Source: Blastocatellia bacterium
GTDB lineage: Bacteria > Acidobacteriota > Blastocatellia > HR10 > J050
Length of the DNA: 38,911 nt
Direction: 5' to 3'
Assembly (NCBI GenBank): GCA_025054955.1
Contig: JANWZE010000061.1
Location: forward strand, 1-38,911
Below are positions 32,359-38,911 of this stretch, in pieces; position 1 is the first letter of the stretch; every line of letters begins with the position of its first letter. The translations under genes were made by a program, and so were the position numbers. Under the pieces are notes generated by a model. The model was not told the origin of the DNA, ran no database searches, and saw only the letters and a program-made list of their open reading frames with translations.

Positions 32359-33558
32359 TCATGCCGCGCGCTCGATGGGTTTGAGATTGAGGTTTCCATC
32401 CAGATGATATTTCATGCCTCTGCCTCGCGCCGGCAGATCAAAGAGCACCGGCTCAAAGATGCCCTCCAGGATAGCCCGCAAACCGCGCGCGCCGATGTTT
32501 TTCTTGATGGCCTCGCGGGCCACGTGCTGTAAGGCTTCGTCCGAGACCGTCAGTTCTGCGCCTTCCAATTCAAAATACCGACGAAACTGCTTGATGAGTG
32601 AATTGCGTGGTTTGACCAGAATGTCCACCAAGGCCTGCTCATCCAATGGGTCGAGGTTGACGATGATCGGCAACCGCCCAATCAGTTCGGGGATCAAGCC
32701 GTAGCGCAGCAGGTCTTCTGTCAGTACCTGTGGCTGACGATCCTTCGTCGGCGGCTTGGAAGTGAACCCGACAGCGCCGCGCTTGGTGACGCGGTCGCGA
32801 ATGATGCGATCCAATCCGTCAAACGCGCCGCCGCAGATGAACAGGATATGGGTTGTGTCAATCTGTTCCTGATTGGCCTGCGGATGCTTCCGGCCGCCAA
32901 GCGGCGGCAGCGTGGCCAGTGTGCCTTCAATGATCTTCAGCAGCGCCTGCTGAACACCTTCGCCGGAGACATCGCGGGTGATCGAAGGACTCTCGCTACG
33001 ACGGGCGATTTTGTCAATTTCGTCAATGTAGATGATGCCACGTTCGGCTGCTTGAATATCACCATCGGCGGCGACAACGAGCCGTGCCAAGACGTTCTCC
33101 ACATCCTCGCCAACATAGCCGGCTTCGGTCAATGTCGTAGCATCGGCGATAGCAAACGGCACACGCAAGAATCGAGCCAGCGTGCGCGCAATGAGCGTCT
33201 TGCCTGTGCCGGTCGGGCCGATCATTAAGATATTGGCTTTTTCCAACTCCACATCGGCCAACCCACGATCCAGTTGTTCTAATCGGCGATAATGTTGATA
33301 GACCGACAACGACACGCGGCGTTTGGCATGTTCCTGACCGATGACATATTGATCAAGAAATGCTTTTATCTCGGCGGGCTTGGGCAACGGCAACGATTCA
33401 AATTGAACACGGGTCCGCTCTTTGGACACCACGTTATCGGCCATCGTGTTGAGCGCCCGAATGCAGTGCAGACAAACGGCTGCGTCAGGGCCGATGCTCA
33501 CATACGCGCTGCCGTCCACTCGACCGCACAAGAAGCAATACTGTTTTCGTCTCGCCAT
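32359..33558 (-). CDS. clpX: ClpX-type AAA+ unfoldase
   Basis: A 399-residue ATPase subunit that unfolds substrates for ClpP. The N-terminal zinc domain has Cys8, Cys11, Cys29 and Cys32. Walker A GPTGTGKT, the pore loop GYVGEDVEN, Walker B IIYIDEIDKIA, the RKH loop GGRKHPQAN and the sensor-2-region KNIGARGLRAILE are present. The ClpP-docking loop reads AVGF in place of the usual IGF, a conservative change. The usual GLIPEFIGRLP reads GLIPELIGRLP. clpP and tig, its common neighbours, are absent here, so this may be a second ClpX paralog. It is the first gene of the minus-strand run down to the amidase. Confidence 0.92.
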   Translation of the reverse strand: MARRKQYCFLCGRVDGSAYVSIGPDAAVCLHCIRALNTMADNVVSKERTRVQFESLPLPKPAEIKAFLDQYVIGQEHAKRRVSLSVYQHYRRLEQLDRGLADVELEKANILMIGPTGTGKTLIARTLARFLRVPFAIADATTLTEAGYVGEDVENVLARLVVAADGDIQAAERGIIYIDEIDKIARRSESPSITRDVSGEGVQQALLKIIEGTLATLPPLGGRKHPQANQEQIDTTHILFICGGAFDGLDRIIRDRVTKRGAVGFTSKPPTKDRQPQVLTEDLLRYGLIPELIGRLPIIVNLDPLDEQALVDILVKPRNSLIKQFRRYFELEGAELTVSDEALQHVAREAIKKNIGARGLRAILEGIFEPVLFDLPARGRGMKYHLDGNLNLKPIERAA

Positions 33559-33674
33559 ACTCTAATCCGCGTCAATATCTAACCAAAGAATGGGCTGATG
33601 GTCAAGGATTCTGCGAGAAACAGAACCTTCGTCGTTACGGGTGAGTCGCGTGCGAGAACGCGCGTCCAGCCGTA

Positions 33675-35009
33675 TTAGGTCGCTCTGATCGTCTCCAGTC
33701 CATGCGCCTGCGGGCCTGTCTCGTGACGGCGGAGCAAATACGAGAACAAAACTCCCATCACGCCAAGACACGATAATATCCACATGCCGGTGGCATAACC
33801 GCCTGGATTGGTGGCGCTGGCGCCCGACAGATCGTTGGCCTTGCCAAGCAGCAAATTGAGCGCAAAGAAACCGATCTGCTGAATCAATGTCATCAACGCA
33901 TAACCCGTGCCCAGTCGGCTCTCATCAACAATATAGGCCACCGACGGCCACAGCACCGCCGGGATCAGTGAAAAGGCAATGCCCAACATCGCAATCGGCA
34001 CCCACAAGGTGAGAGTGGTCTGCATCATCAACCAAAAAACCGGCATCAGCAATAATGAACCCACCAACATGAACAAGGCCCGCTTGCCCACTTTGTCAAC
34101 TAACAGGCCGAACAACGGCGTGGCCACCATGGCCGACAGCGGGATCAGACTGTTAAAGAATCCGGCGGCTTGCCGCGCTTGATCTTCGGCTAACTCGCCA
34201 AAGTGTGTATGCATGAAAAATTTGACAGCGAATGTGCGGAACGGGAAGATGGCTGAGTAGAACGTGAAGCAAAGTCCTACGATCAACCAGTATGACGTGT
34301 TGAATCGGAATATCTGCCGAACATCCAGCCGATCCACTTCGCCAGCCTTGCCCAGCGTGTACCGTCGTTGTGCGCTGGCTTCCAGGACCCAATAGCCGAT
34401 GGCCGCCAGCACACAGATCACCCCAAAGCCAACCGCCAGCATCAGCGGTCCCTGCCAGCTTGCCTCAGCCTCTGTGCCATGCGGATAAAAAACGGAGCGT
34501 GCCCAGTTGGGTGAATTATCCGCCGCGACTGAGCCTAACCGAGCGATCGTCAGATTCACACCAAATGCGAAGCTGAGTTCCTTCCCCTTGAACCATTTGG
34601 CCAACGCCGTGGTGACGGCCACGATCAACGATTCGGCGCCCAGACCCAACACAGTGCGTCCAGCCACCATCATGGGGAAACTACCCTGCGCCGCCGTGAG
34701 CAGCGCGCCAAGCAAACAAATCACAGCAAACAAGGCGATGGATTTCCTGGTGCCGATGCGATCAATGATGATCCCGCCAATGAGCAATGTCAGCACAGCC
34801 GCGACGCTATAACTGGAATTGAGCCAACCGATGTCGGAATCGCTAAAGCCAAGTTGCTTGATGAAAATGTCAGCCAGTGGGTTGATGGCGTCGTAGATGT
34901 AGTAATTCCCAAACATCGTCAGGCTGACTACGATCAGCGCAATCCAACGCAGCAGCGGCTGCGGCGACGCATGCTCTGACGGGAGGGTGTGAGCAGTGTG
35001 ATCTGACAT
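33675..35009 (-). CDS. Major facilitator superfamily transporter
   Basis: About 444 residues with twelve predicted membrane spans in two halves. The first span is LLRWIALIVVSLTMFGNYYI. The loop 2-3 motif is GGIIIDRIGTRKS and its second-half counterpart is FGLLVDKVGKRA. The central loop between spans 6 and 7 is short. It resembles MFSD1-like or sugar/anion-type MFS members; the substrate is unknown. The ATG at 35009 (GGAACACGACT upstream) is preferred over a longer frame to 35093 that adds a non-hydrophobic, unlikely extension. It is divergent from the OPT transporter with a 270-bp gap. Confidence 0.88.
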   Translation of the reverse strand: MSDHTAHTLPSEHASPQPLLRWIALIVVSLTMFGNYYIYDAINPLADIFIKQLGFSDSDIGWLNSSYSVAAVLTLLIGGIIIDRIGTRKSIALFAVICLLGALLTAAQGSFPMMVAGRTVLGLGAESLIVAVTTALAKWFKGKELSFAFGVNLTIARLGSVAADNSPNWARSVFYPHGTEAEASWQGPLMLAVGFGVICVLAAIGYWVLEASAQRRYTLGKAGEVDRLDVRQIFRFNTSYWLIVGLCFTFYSAIFPFRTFAVKFFMHTHFGELAEDQARQAAGFFNSLIPLSAMVATPLFGLLVDKVGKRALFMLVGSLLLMPVFWLMMQTTLTLWVPIAMLGIAFSLIPAVLWPSVAYIVDESRLGTGYALMTLIQQIGFFALNLLLGKANDLSGASATNPGGYATGMWILSCLGVMGVLFSYLLRRHETGPQAHGLETIRAT

Positions 35010-35279
35010 AGTCGTGTTCCTGTCTTTGCAAGGATGTTGCCAGCGTCGTGCGACGAGAGCCTCATTTCTAGCTGGAATACAGAGCGCGGTCAAGCCAGAA
35101 GCGAAGATTTGTGCTCGCCAAAGGAAAAAACCGAAGAGCGTTTTAGGACTTTACAAACGCCGGTGGGTTTGAGAACAATGGAGCCTTCCCAGTAGTACCA
35201 GATCATTGAGATAAGGTGGGCGGGTCTCTCGCTGAAGCGGTCGAGTGGCCGCAGCGCCTGCGTCACGAAGGAGAAGAGC
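35010..35279. promoter_or_regulatory. Divergent promoter region, MFS and OPT genes
   Basis: The 270 bp between two divergent transporter starts must hold both promoters. I found no confident -35/-10 pair or operator palindrome. The OPT ribosome-binding site GAAGGAGAAGAGC sits at its right end. Confidence 0.35.
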
Positions 35280-37484
35280 ATGAGCGAGAAACAATTCAAG
35301 CCGTACATTCCGGCGGAACAAAGCGTCGCCGAATTCAGCATACGCGCTATCATTCTGGGCGCGCTGTTCGGCATCTTGTTTGGAGCTGTCACCGTTTACG
35401 TTGGACTGCGCGCTGGCTTAACGGTCTCTGCGTCCATTCCCATCGCCGTGTTATCCATCAGCATCCTGCGCGCGCTGGGCAAGAGTACGATTTTGGAAAA
35501 CAACATTGTGCAAACAACAGGCTCAGCAGGCGAATCGGTCGCTGCCGGTGTGATCTTCACGCTGCCGGCTTTGATCTTCCTGGGTTTTCCTTTGGAATAC
35601 TCGCGTATTTTCCTGCTGGCATTGATTGGCGGATGGCTTGGTGTGTTCTTCATGATTCCGCTGCGGCGGCAATTGATCGTCAAGGAGCATGGCAATTTGC
35701 GCTATCCTGAAGGAACGGCCTGCGCTGATGTGCTGATCGCCGGCGACCGCGGCGGCTCGTTTGCCAGCCGCGTGTTCTGGGGATTGGGGCTGGGCGGCGT
35801 GTACACTCTGTTCCAAAACGAGAATATGTTTTCGGCGTGGCCAGGCCGACCGACCTGGAATCCGGAAAAGTATCCGGGTTCATCCGTTCGCGCTGATGCC
35901 ACGTCTGAGTATCTGGGTGTGGGTTACATCATCGGTCCGAAAATTGCCGGCATCATCTTTGCTGGCGGCGTATTCTCCTGGCTGGTGCTGATGCCGGCGA
36001 TCAAATTCTTTGGTTCAGCACTGACGACCCCGCTCTATCCGGGCACGATCCCGATCAAGGATATGACGCCTGACGATCTTTGGCGCGCCTACATTCGGCC
36101 GATGGGCGCCGGCGCAGTGGCCGCCGCAGGACTGATTACGCTGATCAGAACGATTCCCACGATTGTGGCGGCGCTGCGCGCTGGCGCCAAAGACATTGGG
36201 CGAGGCGGCCCGGCTGGCTCACAACGAACCGATCAGGACTTGCCGCTAACGGTGGCGCTGGGCGGCGCAGGCCTCTTGCTAGTGCTGATGTGGGCGATGC
36301 TCACATTCAAACCGGTGCCCGGCGCGCAGACGGGCGTGTTCGCGAATTTGGTGGCAGCTATTTTCGTCGTCGTGTTCGGCTTCCTCTTTGTGACGGTCTC
36401 GTCGCGCATCGTTGGGATTATCGGCAGCTCGGCCAACCCAATCTCAGGGATGACCATTGCCACACTGATGGCTACGTCAGCAATGTTCTTAGCGATGGGT
36501 TGGACGGCCGGCGCGTATGGCGCGCTGGCGATCACCATTGGCGGCGTGGTATGCATCGCAGCAGCGAACGCTGGCAACACGTCGCAAGATTTGAAGACCG
36601 GCTTTCTTGTGGGGGCGACGCCGCGCGCTCAGCAGTATTCGTTGATGATCGGCGTGGCGGCTTCGGTGTTTGTCATCGGGCTGACGCTCATCGGCATGAA
36701 CAAAGGTCTGGAGGAATTCCGCGCCGTTTCCCTGCCGGCCATTGACATCAACAATCTTCCGGCCGGTGTCACGATCCAAAAAACCAATTTCAACGATGAA
36801 GGAGACCGCCCGCAGATCACCGTCAAAACGGCCACCGGCGAGGAAACGCGGCAGGGAGCCGATTATATGCTGCTGAACGCTGTCGGATCGGCCGTCATCG
36901 GCGATGGCAAATACCTATACAACAAACAGACGAATCAAATCGAGGTGCAGTGGATTCAAGGCATCGGCAGCGAGCGAGCGGCCGCCCCGCAGGCTCGATT
37001 GATGGCCACCGTGATCAATGGCATTCTGACGCGCAAATTGCCCTGGGGCTTGGTCCTGTTCGGCGTCTTCCTGGTGATTGTTGTCGAGCTGCTGGGCATT
37101 CGATCGCTCTCGTTCGCCGTCGGCGCGTATCTCTCTATCGGAACGACGTTGGCCATTTTCTGTGGCGGCGTAGTGCGTTGGTTGGTCGAGCGAGCGGCCG
37201 GCAAAGCGGCTGCCGAGCATGAGAGCGAAGTCAGTCCCGGCTCACTCTATGCCAGCGGCTTGATCGCAGCCGGTGGCATCGTCGGTCTGTTGGGCATTGC
37301 TGTGAAATTGCTGGAGAGTCAAGGCTACGTCGGCAAGGATTTCCTCAAATTCGATCCGAGCGGTCCGTTGGGATTTTTGCACCATTCATGGATCGCCGTG
37401 GTGATGTTTGCGCTACTGGCTGGATCGCTCTATCACTTTGCTCGCAAACCGTTGGACAATACGCTGCCTCACCAGCAGCAATAA
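35280..37484 (+). CDS. OPT-family oligopeptide transporter
   Basis: A 734-residue inner-membrane transporter with about 14-16 spans. The N-terminus EQSVAEFSIRAIILGALFG and the QTTGSAGESVAAGVIFTLPA motif are characteristic of prokaryotic OPT proteins, as are GNTSQDLKTGFLVGATPRAQ and the late LSFAVGAYLSIGTTLAIF. A hydrophilic insertion (about residues 485-550) lies between spans. Substrates in the family are small peptides or metal chelates; the one here is unknown. GAAGGAG precedes the ATG. A palindromic repeat hairpin follows 15 bp after the stop. Confidence 0.94.
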   Translation: MSEKQFKPYIPAEQSVAEFSIRAIILGALFGILFGAVTVYVGLRAGLTVSASIPIAVLSISILRALGKSTILENNIVQTTGSAGESVAAGVIFTLPALIFLGFPLEYSRIFLLALIGGWLGVFFMIPLRRQLIVKEHGNLRYPEGTACADVLIAGDRGGSFASRVFWGLGLGGVYTLFQNENMFSAWPGRPTWNPEKYPGSSVRADATSEYLGVGYIIGPKIAGIIFAGGVFSWLVLMPAIKFFGSALTTPLYPGTIPIKDMTPDDLWRAYIRPMGAGAVAAAGLITLIRTIPTIVAALRAGAKDIGRGGPAGSQRTDQDLPLTVALGGAGLLLVLMWAMLTFKPVPGAQTGVFANLVAAIFVVVFGFLFVTVSSRIVGIIGSSANPISGMTIATLMATSAMFLAMGWTAGAYGALAITIGGVVCIAAANAGNTSQDLKTGFLVGATPRAQQYSLMIGVAASVFVIGLTLIGMNKGLEEFRAVSLPAIDINNLPAGVTIQKTNFNDEGDRPQITVKTATGEETRQGADYMLLNAVGSAVIGDGKYLYNKQTNQIEVQWIQGIGSERAAAPQARLMATVINGILTRKLPWGLVLFGVFLVIVVELLGIRSLSFAVGAYLSIGTTLAIFCGGVVRWLVERAAGKAAAEHESEVSPGSLYASGLIAAGGIVGLLGIAVKLLESQGYVGKDFLKFDPSGPLGFLHHSWIAVVMFALLAGSLYHFARKPLDNTLPHQQQ

Positions 37485-37499
37485 CGAGGTGCATCCCTT

Positions 37500-37539
37500 G
37501 AGAATGGGGGCACAGGCGTTCCGTCTGTGCTCCATTCTC
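37500..37539. repeat. Long hairpin repeat after the OPT gene (copy D of hairpin 2)
   Basis: Outer arms GAGAATGG (37500-37507) and CCATTCTC (37532-37539) enclose GCACAGGCG-TTC-CGTCTGTGC, an almost perfect stem with one G.T pair and a small internal bulge. Read on the minus strand it matches the GAGAATGG...CACAG...CGCCTGTG core of the two-hairpin repeats. It may serve as the 3' boundary of the OPT transcript; no T-tract follows. Confidence 0.65.
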
Positions 37540-37576
37540 CGTCTTCGCGGCGTGCAATACCATAGAGGCGATTCCC

Positions 37577-37605
37577 TTGAAAACAGGTGGTGCATGTGCT
37601 AGTGT
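37577..37605 (+). promoter_or_regulatory. Weak candidate promoter for the STAS gene
   Basis: TTGAAA (37577-37582) and TAGTGT (37600-37605) are separated by 17 bp. The -35 matches five of six consensus bases and the -10 three of six. It lies about 40 bp upstream of the STAS start codon. Confidence 0.3.
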
Positions 37606-37644
37606 CCCTGTCTCTGTTTATCACTACGGGAGGATCAAAGCTCA

Positions 37645-37989
37645 ATGGAAATCAAACAACGCATGGTTGATGACGTTGTCATCCTGGATATTGATGGAAA
37701 AATCCTATTGGGTGAGGGCGATGTGCAATTGCGCGAAACGATTCAGCAGCTCACGCAAGCAGGTCATAAAAAGCTGCTCTTGAACCTCGCCAATGTGCCC
37801 TACGTGGATAGCGCCGGGCTTGGCGAGATGGTGCGCTCCTACACTACAGTGGCCCGAGACGGTGGCAAATTGAAATTGCTCAACCCAACGAAACGGCTTC
37901 AGGACCTGCTCACGATTACCAAGCTCATCACCGTCTTCGACCACTACGACTCGGAAGAGGAGGCGATTCAGAGTTTCCAGTCGGCTTGA
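37645..37989 (+). CDS. STAS-domain anti-sigma factor antagonist
   Basis: A 114-residue single STAS domain of the SpoIIAA type. The phosphoacceptor motif VDSAGLGEMV places the Ser at residue 56, preceded by the strand KKLLLNLANVPY. Family members bind and are phosphorylated by a HATPase (SpoIIAB/RsbW-type) kinase in partner-switching control of sigma factors or other outputs. No such kinase or PP2C phosphatase is in the window. A GGGAGG site lies about 11 nt before the ATG. It is convergent with the yjbQ-family gene, 16 bp between stops. Confidence 0.92.
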   Translation: MEIKQRMVDDVVILDIDGKILLGEGDVQLRETIQQLTQAGHKKLLLNLANVPYVDSAGLGEMVRSYTTVARDGGKLKLLNPTKRLQDLLTITKLITVFDHYDSEEEAIQSFQSA

Positions 37990-38005
37990 GCGGGCGCTGC
38001 GGCGC

Positions 38006-38419
38006 TCATTCGCCGATGATCTGACAGATGACCCGGCGCCGGCGCGCGCTGGTGTCAAAGTCACACAACACAATCTGTTGCCATGTTCCCAGGAGCAACT
38101 TTTTGTTGACAAATGGGACGGACAACGAGGGGCCGATCAATGCAGCACGCAAATGGCTGTGCGCATTATCATCAATTCGATTATGGGCATAAGCAGGGTC
38201 CTCGGGTATGAGCCGCCGAAGCGTTTGCTTGAAGTCTGAGATAGCTCCCGACTCATACTCAATCGTGGTCAGGCCGGCTGTGGCGTGAGCCACAAAAATT
38301 GTTACCACTCCTGATGTAATGCGACTTGATTGAAGGATGCGTGCTACCTCGTCCGTGATGTCGCGAATATCATCGCGCCCGTTTGTGTTGAGTGAGAATT
38401 CTTTTGTTTCAACGACCAT
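38006..38419 (-). CDS. YjbQ/UPF0047-family protein
   Basis: A 137-residue protein of the YjbQ family, for which a secondary thiamine-phosphate synthase activity has been reported in E. coli; the physiological role is unclear. Motifs are the start VVETKEFSLNT, FVAHATAGLTTIEYESGA, IDDNAHSHLRAALIGPSLSV, LLLGTWQQIVLCDFD and the ending RRRVICQIIGE. The in-frame ATG at 38419 matches the family length. Upstream ATGs at 38428 and 38461 extend it without a ribosome-binding site. Confidence 0.93.
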   Translation of the reverse strand: MVVETKEFSLNTNGRDDIRDITDEVARILQSSRITSGVVTIFVAHATAGLTTIEYESGAISDFKQTLRRLIPEDPAYAHNRIDDNAHSHLRAALIGPSLSVPFVNKKLLLGTWQQIVLCDFDTSARRRRVICQIIGE

Positions 38420-38481
38420 GAGCAGCATGCTAGCCAAGCTGATCAGAGATTGCAAGTGCATGATTTGGTGAACTCGCGCCC

Positions 38482-38844
38482 ATGAATCGTTCAGTCCTGG
38501 TAGCTGTCAATGACCTCTTTTTTGTTGGTAAAATCCGCAGCGTCGCCGAGCAGCTTGGTATCCGGCTGACGATTGTCAAACAACCGGATGAGGTTCTCGC
38601 CCACGTTCGAGAAGCAATTCCGGCATTGATGATCCTGGACCTCAGCGACGCGCGATTGCAGCCGCTTGACCTCATTGGCCAGATTAAGAGCGACGCTCAC
38701 CTGGCCGGCATCAAGATCATCGGTTTCTATTCACACGTCCAGGTTGATCTGTACAAACAGGCCACAGACGCCGGCTGTGATCAGGTATTGGCCAAGTCAG
38801 CATTCTCACAGATGCTTCCGGCTTTGCTCTCACAGCTCGCCTGA
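38482..38844 (+). CDS. CheY-like receiver-type protein, partly degenerate
   Basis: A 120-residue stand-alone domain with the alternating strand/helix pattern of response-regulator receivers. Asp53 in LMILDLSD sits at the phosphoacceptor position and the Lys in VLAKSAF at the conserved Lys position. The N-terminal acidic pair reads Asn10-Asp11 instead of two acidic residues. The usual Thr/Ser at the end of strand 4 may be Ser84 in IGFYSH. Phosphorylation is therefore uncertain. No histidine kinase is adjacent. It is divergent from the YjbQ-family gene; no clear ribosome-binding site was seen. Confidence 0.7.
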   Translation: MNRSVLVAVNDLFFVGKIRSVAEQLGIRLTIVKQPDEVLAHVREAIPALMILDLSDARLQPLDLIGQIKSDAHLAGIKIIGFYSHVQVDLYKQATDAGCDQVLAKSAFSQMLPALLSQLA

Positions 38845-38911
38845 GCTCAACCTTACGCCAAATTAAAGACCACGCCCCTTGTAGGGGGTATCGTTGTTGG
38901 CGTCCGCTGAC

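Noticed and set aside
38875-38895. CCCCTTGTAGGGG inverted repeat near the right border as a terminator
   Set aside because: Stem of only four pairs and no T-tract; too weak to call.

Overview
The window is a chromosomal segment of a moderately GC-rich Gram-negative-type bacterium. An Acidobacteriota member (Blastocatellia-like) is my best inference. It rests on a VWA protein of the type common in that phylum, several secreted beta-propeller and choice-of-anchor proteins, LolA/RseB-like and CrtC/AttH-like secreted proteins, box-pathway genes, and many short structured intergenic repeats. No rRNA gene, CRISPR array, prophage or intact insertion sequence is visible.

Layout. 0.3-3.6 kb: a large secreted propeller/ASH/propeller protein (minus). 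3.8-8.5 kb: a LolA/RseB-like periplasmic protein, the selenocysteine elongation factor SelB, and an unrecognised secreted helical protein. 8.7-10.3 kb: pdxS-pdxT, the PLP synthase (minus). 10.6-13.8 kb: boxC-boxB for aerobic CoA-dependent benzoate degradation. 14.3-15.2 kb: a secreted SMP-30/ScyD-like propeller protein. 15.2-19.0 kb: a plastic zone with a multiply frameshifted IS4-type transposase, an intact Tat-exported D-aminoacylase and a decayed DUF433/DUF5615 toxin-antitoxin pair. 19.1-22.1 kb: a zinc-ribbon/TPR membrane protein and a convergent VWA protein. 22.2-22.9 kb: a repeat-only region. 22.9-26.3 kb (minus): a tight cluster of CHRD protein, NHL propeller, ECF sigma factor and cupin anti-sigma factor, the last three joined by 4-nt overlaps. 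26.4-28.4 kb: an m5U RNA methyltransferase and endonuclease III. 28.5-33.6 kb (minus): clpX, a TlpA-like thioredoxin, a small Tat-signal protein, an amidase, a tRNA-His and a CrtC/AttH-like protein. 33.7-38.8 kb: an MFS transporter, an OPT transporter, a STAS protein, a YjbQ-family protein and a receiver-like protein.

Most interesting signals. (1) The tRNA-His gene lacks the templated G-1 and C73 of ordinary bacterial tRNA-His and has G1.U72 and A73 instead, and its 5' leader could pair with the encoded CCA end. (2) The CHRD/NHL/ECF/cupin anti-sigma cluster looks like a surface-linked signalling unit. (3) Several families of structured intergenic repeats occur: a two-hairpin element with a compensatory base change, a MITE-like element of about 100 bp, and quasi-palindromes built of words repeating every 9 bp. 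(4) Two genes have their own ribosome-binding-site/start region tandemly duplicated upstream, each creating a short upstream ORF.

All calls come from reading sequence and translations by eye. No database search, structure prediction or codon statistics were run.
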